Positions 20,919 to 32,200 of a stretch of 64,000 nt of DNA are shown piece by piece (within the stretch, counting starts at the first letter, position 1; each line of letters starts with the position of its first letter). The position numbers and the translations under genes are program-made. The stretch is from NCBI GenBank assembly GCA_037447655.1, contig JBBHKE010000560.1, forward strand, positions 54,950-118,949. The letters run 5' to 3'. The DNA is from Zygnema cylindricum (lineage: Eukaryota > Streptophyta > Zygnematophyceae > Zygnematales > Zygnemataceae). The notes beneath the pieces were generated by a model that saw only the letters and a list, made by a program, of their open reading frames with translations, was not told where the DNA came from and ran no database searches.

Positions 20919-22156
20919 CATAGTTCAAAAGTAGGCGTTTTTATGGTAGGCCTTTGGTAGGCGCACAAAACTTGGCACAAAACTCGCGCAGAGTAGGCAT
21001 ACTGTATGTGTGTGCGTTTGTGCACACTTTTGTACGAACGTACGAATCTGACGTATGATCATAGTACAGCGCACGCCGCTGGACGAAATATCAGCGAACT
21101 GACTCAGCGTAGGATGAGTTGTGTTATGGGCTTTTCATGTGATCTTCTTACATCGCTACTTTGATCAGAGACCGTCCGATTGTCCAAATCTGACGGTTTG
21201 AATAAAAAATGCCTCAAAACTCACAGATTTTATTTTTTTTGTCCGAATGTTTTTCAAAATTTAGACATGACGTATAATTCTCTATCGATCGATGTGCAAC
21301 TCAACCCTGTTACTATTTTTTTTCATTTTGCGACCAATACAATATGGGTCTTAAGGTCATATTGTATGTTTTACCATAGTTGTTCACGGCGATTAGTGCG
21401 AACGTACCGTACGTGACGAATTATACGTAACAAACGCATTGAACCTTTTGATCAAATCGAAAAAAATCGTTAATGAATTTCCTTCCGTACTATTCCGTAC
21501 ATAAAAAAACAAAAAACTATTACATATAACGCAGTTTGCAAGTTTTTCCCGTTTAATGAGCGGTAAAAAATAAACTCTTTAAAATTTTATCACAACTTTT
21601 TTTTCGTAACGGAATGAATTTACCAAATGGTTGTCCTATCGTTCACCTTAGGATATGCTTCGCAATCAACATACTCGGGATCGAATGCTACGAAGATGGC
21701 ATTTTTAGCAATTTCGTCTCTGTTCCATGGCGTCTTCTTTCAAAAAAATTTGAAGAAGACGCCTGTACAAATTTCAAACTGAACGCGCGAAATTATTGTG
21801 ACGTTCAACGTCTCTTTTCGAAAATGCCCTTACATTTTCGATTATATAACGTACAACTTGCGTGGTATTTCTGTTCAGTTCACTGAACAGAAAGTACCAA
21901 TAAGTGCGACGCATATTTCCCATTTTATTCCGTACATATCCGTAAAAAAATGTACAGTTACAGTTAATCAGTTTACAGGTTTCCGTAATATTTCAGTTTC
22001 AGTTTACAGTACACGTTTTTTTACGATTTTTTCAAAAGTCACGAATTATACGTTTCAATCGCAAAAAAGGAAAAAATCGCGCGATGTGAACAACTATGTG
22101 TTTTACATACAATAGGCATATTGTATGGGCCTACTTTCACCTACTTTTGAACTATG
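20919..22156. mobile_element. hAT-like non-autonomous element, long copy
   Basis: 1238 bases with ends CATAGTTCAAAAGTAGG and CCTACTTTTGAACTATG, flanked by the perfect 8-base direct repeat GTCTAAAC (20911-20918 and 22157-22164), the hAT target-site length. The interior shares TTGTGTTATGGGCTTTTCATG, CAGAGACCGTCCGAT and CAATATGGGTCTTAAGGTC with the short copy at 24343-24631. Open frames inside (for example 21614-21886) show no hAT transposase motif. Confidence 0.85.
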
Positions 22157-22400
22157 GTCTAAACGGTAGTTTGAACTTTTATGAAAACAGTGCGGTTAAA
22201 ACGAGCCTCTTGTTTCTACTGTTCGTACAAAGGTACATGCTGAGAAAGGTACCGTAAGGTACATGCTTCCAAGTATGATTAAGTACGTACGAACTTAAAT
22301 TAGGCAATTACACGTACTTTTAAAGAAAAAAAAAAAAAAAAAAAAACATGTGTAACTTGTACGGCCTCCTTCCTTCAGGCTGACATCTTGCTATGTACCA

Positions 22401-22624
22401 CAGTACACCGCCAATCGCTATTAGCGTAGAAGTTTCTTTAGCGTATACGAATAACTAGCGTGGTTTACGCTAATTGGGAATTTGGAAATTTTCGAAGAAA
22501 TCGATTACTCTAATTAGGAATTAGGGCTTTTTAAATAGTATGGATGATTATATTTGAGAATAAATAAAAAAAAAGCGGGACGGGATTAGTGTACACAACG
22601 CTAATAGCGATTGGCGGTGTACTG
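22401..22624. mobile_element. MITE, CAGTACACCGCC family
   Basis: 224 bases. Left end CAGTACACCGCCAATCGC, right end GCGATTGGCGGTGTACTG, extended by TATTAGCGT and ACGCTAATA. Related to the sequence at 38720. Confidence 0.85.
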
Positions 22625-22974
22625 TACGGCATTAAATTGATGTCATCGGTGAAAAAAGGAAAAAACAAAAAATATAACCTTTAATTTAAACAAACCATAT
22701 TAGCAAAATGGTTTTTGAGAAACGACAAAAGTGAAGAGATGGTTTTCACAAACGTCCAAACGCAAAAACCACCAGAAACGTTTAATGCTTTTGGGGACAT
22801 CATTGAAAAGAAAACACGTGTATCTAAGACTCATAAAAAGTTAAAATTACCGTACTACACCGTACATGTATGTAATTCCAAAGTGCGCGTCAGATTCTGA
22901 CGGCTCATAAAGTTTGACGGCATAACGAAAGATCTGCCTACCGGGGGTGAAACTCCAAACAGCCGGCAACGCTG

Positions 22975-23213
22975 TGCCGTGAATCGCTATTAGCGACAAG
23001 GAATCACAACCGCGGCGTCTAAATAAAATACTTTCAATTCTAGTTCTGTTCCCAAGATCCTGATTGGTTTAGAGCCGCTGGAATAAATAGAATTGATAAA
23101 AAAAACTATAACAAAAAGCTAAGTGTCATCGACACTATTTTATATTTGAGGGCTAGAATTTCCCCGGCATCGATATAGTGTGCCACTGCCGCTAAGACCG
23201 ATACGCGGTGTAG
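22975..23213. mobile_element. Possible degenerate MITE of the ACACCGC family
   Basis: Ends TGCCGTGAATCGCTATTAG and CTAAGACCGATACGCGGTG are imperfect inverses. The interior is unlike the other members. Weakly supported. Confidence 0.4.
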
Positions 23214-24342
23214 ACTTCAGATTTAGCACGACAAAAAATTCGCCGACCGGTGACACGTCACACTCAGGCACAGCCGTACAGTAATGTACTGTGCCGTACT
23301 GACAAAAGTGAAAGGGCGGGAAACGGATTTGGAAGTCGCTGTTCGGGCGTCTAACTTTGGCGCATCCGAAAGTCCTAAGTGGACGCCGACATCTTGCGGT
23401 AATGAATGCACGGAAAATCGTGCAAGATACAGTACATAGCGTACGATTTCAGGTTCATGACGTCATACTATGCAATTACTCAAATTGAAATCTGCGAATG
23501 CCGCGGTCCTTTCTTTTCTCGCCTGCCGTACAGATCTGTATAAATAGAAACAGCACCATAAATTTACCGCTTGACTTCGTCAGATCTATTTTTGCCTATC
23601 TAGACCGACTTGACTTCTAAATTTCTTTTAACTTTAAAAAACTTACATCATCTCGGAGCCACAAGTTCCGAATCCTTGTGGATCTCACGTGACATCCTTC
23701 TGGCGTGACGCTTCGACAAATGTCACGCAACCCGCCAGCAAATTCACAGTTTTCACACTTCCCGCCTCACACGATCCGGCTCACCGACATTGTTGCCACG
23801 CTGGGATACTTTGTCACGCTCGTCAGGTGACACCGACTTTTTATATTTCCGTCCTATTTTGTCGTATTATATAGAATCATTTACGTTGAGCCCTAAAAAC
23901 ATTTACGTTGATAAAATCAAATATACACCCGGTGATCTAATTTTTCCCTTTCACAGTTTTACCTGTACTAAAAAAAAAACTGTGCCAATGAGGTGCAGGA
24001 ACGCACGCGTAACGTCTTGTACTTGAAAGGTACATATTCCGAGCAAATAGTTGTACCATTAATATGATAATATCCATACCACTTTGAAGGTACAGAGTTT
24101 TGTACTTTCTGGTAGCATTCACGTGACATAATCTACTGCCACGTGCTATACTTATACTTTTTGATGTATTCAATTAGAAGTACAGGATCCGGTTTTTCTT
24201 TGTCCTATCGACAAGCCGTACGGAAAGAGACGAATTAGCTTACGCAGGATCAGCGTCTGCCTTTTATCCTTTCTTTTATGCAGGCCATGGAAATATGTAC
24301 GGAATAATGTCACGACAAATTTGAAAAAAATATCATTGTAAC

Positions 24343-24631
24343 CATAGTTCAAAAGTAGGCGTTTTTATTGTAGGCCTTTGGTCGGCGCCTTTATCGTAAG
24401 TTGTGTTATGGGCTTTTCATGTGATCTTCTTAGATCGATACTTTGATCAGAGACCGTCCGATCGTCCGAATCTGACGGTGTAAATAATATTTTTTGGTCC
24501 GAATGTTTTGTCCAAATGTTTTAATTGGTCCGAATAGGTCCGAATACAATATGGGTCTTAAGGTCATATTGTATGTTTTGCATACAATAGGCATATTGTA
24601 TGGGCCTACTTTCACCTACTTTTGAACTATG
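24343..24631. mobile_element. hAT-like non-autonomous element, short deletion derivative
   Basis: 289 bases with the same ends as 20919-22156 and a perfect 8-base target duplication ATTGTAAC (24335-24342 and 24632-24639). It keeps both ends of the long copy and lacks about 950 interior bases. Confidence 0.88.
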
Positions 24632-24689
24632 ATTGTAACCCTAAATACGGCGAGAGATGGAGCTTCAGGAGTTCAGGCCATTCGAAAAT

Positions 24690-25356
24690 TAGTGTTGGGT
24701 ATCGGGTAAATTCATATCGCGATAATCTTGATATTCGATATATCGAATATCGATCGAGCAGGATCCTCGATATATCGTACCGAGACCAACATAAATTATC
24801 GCGATATTTATCGCGATGTATAGTATTTTTTAAATTTTATTTTTTTATTTTTTTATATAATATGTTATTTTAGCGAAAAAGTCAAATTGTCTAATACGCC
24901 ACGTACGCCGTGATTTTCGTTCCGTGACTTAAATGTAGACGCCGCAAAATGTAACCGACAAAAAAGTACTAATTCTGAAATTGTAATGATTAATTATTTG
25001 GGGTATGGTTACACGAGGAGGTCTCTGTAATAGTACGGACAGCAAAATTTATGTATTACAGAGGCCTCGGGTACATCGCGTATCTTTTGTCAAAAATTTT
25101 TACATACGTGTTATGATATGAGTGGTTCCACGTAAGCTGACTACCAAATCTCAAAAATCATCGAATATCTGGAAACCGACCTTTTTCGTATGTAAAATCG
25201 TACCTGCATATGACGTACGTGTACTTCACAAGTGTACCTCGTCAATGTACCTCAGAGATCTCCTTCACTCTGCTGACTTTCAGGAAAAAACCGTATTTCT
25301 TTCCGGCAAAGATTTTACAGTCACTTTGTCCGAAGTCACGAGACTTTGAAAACCTT

Positions 25357-25394
<38 letters not shown>

Positions 25395-25528
25395 CTTCGA
25401 TATATTGACGATACGATATATCGACAATAATTTGAAATTCAGTATATCGAATCGATATATCGGTTATCGGGTACCTGAAATTCGATATATATCGAATATC
25501 GGCAAACGGTCCTCGATACCCAACACTA
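24690..25528. mobile_element. TAGTGTTGGG-terminal element (hAT-like), 839 bases
   Basis: Terminal inverted repeats TAGTGTTGGGTATCG / CGATACCCAACACTA. The direct repeat AAAATTAG occurs at 24685-24692 and 25529-25536, overlapping the left end by three bases, so the exact target duplication is unclear. The interior is full of TCGATATATCGA-type palindromic words and a run of about 29 T near 25363-25391. No transposase seen. Confidence 0.65.
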
Positions 25529-26169
25529 AAAATTAGACACCTCAGTAACTATATATTTTCGTATAGATTTTACAGTATGCGTACTTTTCGAACGTTACAC
25601 AACCCATTCTTCACGCGTATTCAAAACTTTTCAAAAATTAACAAAATCGGAAAATCATGTCCTTATATTCTCTTCTAGAAACACCGCATAATATAGTGTT
25701 GATCGCAAGAAACAATAGTTATTGCCAAAAGTCTCTCGACGATCGACGCGCGTCCACGTCTGCCAATTTCTTTCGTCCGTACACAAAACGAGAATCTCTA
25801 TCCGGTTTTCTCACACTATTGCAGGAAAGTGCGACAAATCCAGCGCACTAGTTGCCGCCGCCCTCACAAGCCGACAAAAATACGGATCAGACGGAAAAAA
25901 ACGAACCGACATGCCGCAGTGTCACTCCGGGCGCTGCCGTGACCTTGGTGTCGCATGCGCCGACTAATTTCCAAGCCTGTACGGAGATATTGAAGAATCC
26001 CAGGCAGCCGACAAACCACAAGCCTTTGTAGTACGGACGTGGTACAGATTCTGTACGGATGAAACAACCGAAAATTATCAAATACTTCCCTCGCTTCCAA
26101 ATGTTTCTTCCAAAAGGTTCCCATGGCCATCTTCAAGGAAGCTAGCGTGACGTGACACCTCTCGCCTTT

Positions 26170-26262
26170 CCGCTTCCTCTTACTCTCGCCTCCCTTCCCT
26201 CCCTCCCTCCCTCTCTCTTTCTCTCTCTCTCTCTCTCCCCCTCTCTCCCTCTCTTCCCTTCC
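26170..26262. repeat. CT-rich tract before histidine kinase start
   Basis: CCCTCCCTCC and CTCTCTCT words some 30-120 bases upstream of the proposed ATG at 26290; possibly part of the 5' leader. Confidence 0.8.
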
Positions 26263-26289
26263 GTTTTCCTTTTCCGCTCTCCCTCCCAC

Positions 26290-29200
26290 ATGGGTGTCCC
26301 AACACTGGATTCGCCTGGCTCTCCCTCCGACTGCCACGTGGCAATTCATATAAACGACAGCAGCAAAACTTCGTCCGGACGTTCCCACGTGTCACTGTGG
26401 GAGAGCTGGACACGTGGCATTTCAGGAGGAGAGGAATCTCTGGCAGCGTCACGTGACAGACTGCTGCTACACGGTACGGAAACTTACAAAATAAGAAAAA
26501 AAAACAAAATAAAAATGAAGTAAAACAAAATAAAAACCTTTAATCGTTTGCCGATTGGGCACACGTGTCTCCATCTAAACTGTCTCACACGTGTGTGTCC
26601 GTACAATCGGTGTGCAGTTCCTGTGAGAAATAGAGTGGAGGAGAGCGAGGACCACGCGGCGAAGGAGGAGAGGGAGGAGAGGAGACATGCCAGGTGGCGT
26701 GCTGTCGTTCTTGCCACGTGGCTACTGGCGGGCCTGGCAGTGGCTGTTCTGGGTGCCACGTGGTTAGGGACACGTGTCAGTAGGAGATTGGAGGATGCTT
26801 GCGCTGACGTGGCAGTCCATGTGTCGGAGGAATGGAGGGAGAACAAAGCACAGGTGGGCAGGGTGCTCCCTCTTTCTCCCCCTACTCTCTCTCTCTCTCT
26901 CTCTCTTTCTCTTTTCTCTCTCTCTCTCTCTTCCTCTCAAAATCTCTCTCTTTCTGTCTCTCTCTCCCTCTATCTCTCACTATCTCTTACTCTTGATCTC
27001 CCTTTCCTTCTCTCTATCCCTCTCCCTCCATCTCTCTCTCCCCTTCCCCCCCCCGGCCCCTTAGGTGGGCGTCCTCCGCGGTTTCCTCGAAACGTTCTAC
27101 GTGAACCTGGCGGCTCCCCTCCTGACGGCCGCTCTGTTCGCTCAGTACGCGGCGGCCACGCGCGACTTTCGCCCGGCAGTTTCCTCCCTGTACTATGCCG
27201 TCCGCCTGCCGGCCAGCGACCGGCCGGCTTTTGAGCGGGCCGGCCGTCAGCCGATTCTGGACTTCTCGGGAAAGTATTTGCGGTCTGCCGCTCCGTTCTA
27301 TGCGCCGGCGCTGTTCTGTGACGCGCCCGCGGACCTGCCGCACACAGGCTTCCGGGACATGTACGACGGTACGGATTTGGGCGTTATTTTAGTGTGGATT
27401 TTTGTCGGTTCGGTTTAGTTTGGTGGAGTTTAGTGCGAGTTAAACCGTACGGTACGGTAGTAGGGGTGCGTAATAAAAGGACATGGAGGGTGTATTTTAT
27501 TATTATGCTCTTTTGTTTCTTCTTTTGAAATTTTTGACAGCTGTGCTGTGCGTTTGGTCGACTTTTGCGAGTTTTTTTTTTTTTTTTTATCCTTTTGTTT
27601 TTTTTTTTATTTGTTGTTTTTTGTTCCGTACATTTTTTTGTTGTTGAAAACACAGATGTCGATTTTCGGGACGCCATGGATCTGGCGGAAGCAACGGCTG
27701 AGTCAGCATTGTCGGTTCCCATTCTTTCCGCAAACGGCCAGAATATTTCGTCCGTACTGGTCGTACCGTTCTTTCCCCCGCCGCTAAATTCCACCGCCAA
27801 CTTGTCCACCGCGAATCCGCCAGCTGTCAGTTGGCTCCTCGCCATTATGCAGTCCGACCTCATCGTCAAATCCGCACTCGAAGCCGCCAAAAAACCGTAC
27901 GAAATCCAGCTGTGGATCTATGACGTGACAAATGTCACAGAAACGAGGATTCTGTACGAGGATTCGTCAGGTAATCGGCTCTCTGGCGATACGATTGCAA
28001 ACGACGAACGGCGAGGATCGGTCGGCGTGGAGCTGAATTTAGGCGAATCGGCGCGGAAATTCGTTCTCCGGTGCGGCGAAAAAAAACGTTCGCGTTTTCC
28101 GTGGCTCGCAGTTGCGTGGGTGATCAGTGCGACAGTTGTCACTCTTCTTGTCGCGGCGCTACTTCGATGCGCTGGCCGTCGGATTCGGTCGGTGGAAAAA
28201 GCGTACGGACAGATGCGGGCGATGCGGGACCAAACGCTAGGCGACAAATTGGCGGCGGAGGCGGCAGATAGCTACAAAAGTGAGTAGTCCGTACACAAAG
28301 GTTCATCAGCTCGTACAATACTTGCCTCAAAAGTCAAAACTCGCCAAAAATTTCGTCCAAATTGTGTTGATAACATCATTCAATGAATAATTAAATTGTT
28401 GTTGAATTGTCGTACCATACTTTAAGATAATCACTCAACCGTACTATTTAATAACGCACCGAAATGTAGTCAAGCATTGAAGTGTTCGTCATACTCATAT
28501 ATCACTCAAGCAAGCATAGAAGGGATCGTCACATCGTTTAATAAAGACTCGAGTCGTTCCTAGCAACGTTCAAGCAAGCATTGTAGTTATCATGATCTCA
28601 TTTAGTAACACTACACCGTGTATCGCTGTTAGTGTTAACAAATTTTTTACCACTTAAAACATCTTTTCTCCGTACACACTTGTCCGACTTTCACATAGAG
28701 ACCGCAAATCGGAAAGGGAGAATCTTGGCTTTCAATCGCAACCGTCAGATCCACAATCCGACCATCGTGTACGAAGAAAAGATGTTTTAAGTGGCAAAAA
28801 AACATTAACACTATTAGGGATTCACGGTGTATTCAATAAAACATGGAAGGGTTCTCAACATCATCCATTCAAGCATTAGAGAGTGTTCAACACTATTAGT
28901 CAACCAGGAATTCAAGCGTTCGTGACATAAGTGACACCATTCACTAAGGCATTGTGGTGGAACCACGTGACATATGTCACAACAAATTGGACAAATACAA
29001 TGGCTTTTATGGAGGGCGTTGGGTTAATTTTGGGAGTTTTTTTAACTTTCTTAGCTGAAATTTTTGAGTCGAATCTTTACGATATTTAGCATTTTTGCCA
29101 CATTCATTAAATCTAGTTCTGATTCAAAAACATGTTGGGTTTGGTTTCCTAACAGGTCAATTTTTGGCGACGGTTTCACATGAGATTCGTACTCCGTTAA

Positions 29201-32200
29201 ACGGTGAGTTTGTCGTTAAATGGTGTGAAATTTTGATGTATCTAAATAAAATGTGTTTCAAAAAGGCGCATTAATGATTGAAACACAATTGTTTGTCTAA
29301 CAATGGATTCAATGCCAGAATCAAAGGACTTTCAAAAACCATAGCTTTGGAAGAAAAAATGCAACCCAAAACTTTATTTTTCAAAAACCCTTTTTTGGAC
29401 CAAGTTTAAATGTGGGCGAAAAATAGGTTTCAATTGAAAATCAACGACCTGAAGCTTTGTGACATATTGAATGTCTGCATAAGAATATAATACGAGTACA
29501 AATAGGATTAGAAATAAGATTACCAACAGGAATAGGAAAAGAGATGCAAAAAAAAATATTTGAATATGGCTGAATTTTACAAAAGAGTACATTTTAGTCT
29601 CCTTACATCCTCCATCATCCAGTTCATCAATTTGAGTTTTGGACGTTTTTGTTTCTCAAATAAACATACATTGGTCATAAGTTTGTCGTCTTAGACATCA
29701 ATATTCGAAATTAGACTGCCTTTTGAACATTTTCAAAACAAAAACTCACAAAATCTTTCTCCAAATTCCTTATCAGCCCGATATTTCACATTCCCCTTTT
29801 AGAATTTCTCTCGTTGTGCTTCATGTTTTTTTTTATTGTGGAGTCTCTCCTTCTCTCTCGCTCCTTCTCCTTCCCTCTCCCTCCCTCCCTCCCTCTCACT
29901 CTCCCTATCTCTCCCTCTCTCCTCCACTCTCCCTCTCCCTCCACCCTCTCTCCCCATCTCTCTCCCTCTCTCTCTCTCTCCTCCCTCTCTCTCTCCCCGT
30001 CACTCTTTCCTTCTCCCCTCTCTCTCGCTCTCTCTCTCCCTCCCTCTCTCCCTCTCTGCCAGGTGTCCTCGGAATGTTGACTCTTCTACGGGACACGAAG
30101 CTGGATGCCACGCAAATCGACTACGTCCAGACAGCCGTTTCAAGTGGAAAAGCTCTCATTGGTCTAATTAACGATGTCCTCGATTTTTCCAAGGTAAGGT
30201 GATTTGTTGATAATGACCTAAAAGACGATGTATCTTTTGGGCAACACTTTATACCGTTCCATGTTCAGTGTTAATTTTATTCTTCTGGAGTTTTTTTTGT
30301 TTTTTTTTTTTTTGTTTTTGGATACAGATTGAAGCAGGGAAAATGGAAATCGATTCCGCAGCTTTCAACATTCGCCGAGAAGTTGACGATGTTTTGAGTC
30401 TTTTTGCGGAAAAAGTTCGGAATAGCGGCATAGAACTGGCGGCATTAGTTCAGTTGGCCGTTCCCACGATGGTAGTCGGAGATTCTGGACGGTTTCGACA
30501 GGTTCTTATCAACCTCGTGGGTAAGTTTCTCGTCGTTAAGGATTTGTTTTAGACTTTAAAACTTTTTATAACTTGTAAGTTTCTCGTCGTTAAGGATTTG
30601 TTTTAGACTTTAAAACTTTTTATAACTTGTTTCATGGACCTGTTAAGTTTTGAAGTACCTCATGATAAGTTTTGCTTTTATTCAAACCTTTCGGTATAAA
30701 TCACCACAATTAGAGTGGTTTTGAGGGTAGTTATTTGAAGGTACACATAGAAATGAGTCTTCCATAATGATTGTGAAGAGAACAACAATTCGTACCAATA
30801 CTACCCCCCTTTATCAAATTCATTTGTCATCCTTTCAATTTTATCTTTTGATGGATAAATGTAACCTTTTTTCCTTCCCTCTCTTGCCTGTTCCATGTGT
30901 CATATTCTCTATTTTAATTTCGTAATCCATAAACTTATTCCGGCCGTTGTACTGGAAGCACCATCCATATTGAGCTTTTAACTGTTCCATGTACCAAACT
31001 CCAACTCTTCAAAATTATTTCTCTTTCAATTCACTTTTCTTTGTTTTTTTGCAGGTAATGCGACTAAATTTACGGAAAATGGACACATTTTAGTCACGAT
31101 TCGACAGTTAGACGAAGACGAAGATATGAAAGAAATTCACTCTTTTCCTCCAAAACCGATCGGTATGGAAACGATTTCTCCAGATGAAGACGAAACAGGA
31201 ATCCAATCTCCTCCTCGAGATCCTGTTCCTTTTCGACCTCGTAGAAGCTCTCTCTCTTCAATTGTTCGATCGTCCGGAATGAGTACTTTTCTGACACAAA
31301 ACTCTCAAAATGAAGAGGAGAATCGAGCCGGGTGGATGGGACCATTGTTTAGGGAACAAATGAGTGATAGAAAAAAGGGGTGGAAAACTGGACCAAATTC
31401 GAAGCAAAGTTCCAAACCAGGGTCCAAAGTGAGTTCTCAAGGAAACTCGAGGCCACTTTCAACTAGTGAAGAGGGACCTAATTCGAATTTGAATTTGAAT
31501 TTTGGACCAAATGTGAAGTATCCAACACTTAGTGGAAAAATGACCGCTAGTGGAGCTCACACATATGATAATATTTTGAAATGGATGCATCGAAAACCTT
31601 CGAAAAGTAAGGATCCGAAAATCGTCCGATTGGGAATTGCGGTGGAAGACACGGGAAACGGTGAGAGCATTGTACTTGTGTAATACTTTTTCCTTTAGTT
31701 TTACTTTCTTTTCTCTCTCCTCTCATATTCCCTCCTATGAATTCACTCTCCTTCCCTTTCGTTATAGCATTCACTTGACACGTGGCCTCTCCTCCAATGG
31801 CTGATTTTGCAGGTATCCCATTGGCTGCCCAAAACCACATTTTCCAGGTGAACTCTCTCTCTCTCTCTCTTTCTCTCTTCTCTCTCCTGCTCTTCCTCAC
31901 GCTCCCTCCCTCTCTAAAGCCACTTTTTCTGCAATAGCTGATAGCGAGGCTACTTAAGTTGGTACTGTTTTGTCACACTTCCCCATTGTGCTTTTTAAAC
32001 CCTACTGATCTGATTTGCACTTTTTTTGGTACTTTCACTTTACCTTTTGGCAGCCTTTCCGACAAGCAGACTCTTCAACCAATCGGAAAGCAGGAGGGAC
32101 AGGAATCGGTCTTTCGATTTCCAAATGCCTTGTATGAAATTTTACCCATTTGTACTCCTAAACAAAAAACTAATTTTACGTTTTCATTTAAAATGTTGAC

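Larger units (their letters stand above)
16077..26289. other. Repeat island between SET and histidine kinase genes
   Basis: About 10 kb with no gene I can support. It contains microsatellites, several MITEs listed separately, GC-richer segments with frequent TACGG words and fragments with palindromic TCGATATATCGA motifs. No reverse transcriptase, transposase or integrase motif is readable in any frame, so all elements seen are non-autonomous. The part nearest 26290 should hold the promoter of the kinase gene. Confidence 0.6.

Noticed and set aside
20919-22156. Open frames inside the long hAT-like element as transposase
   Set aside because: Longest frame is 105 codons and shows no hAT dimerisation or DDE motif; the element is treated as non-autonomous.
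25864-26388. 174-codon minus-strand frame, MGTSGRSFAAVVY start
   Set aside because: Lies antisense over the kinase first exon and its CT tract; the Arg/Glu stretch is compositional and no family is recognisable.
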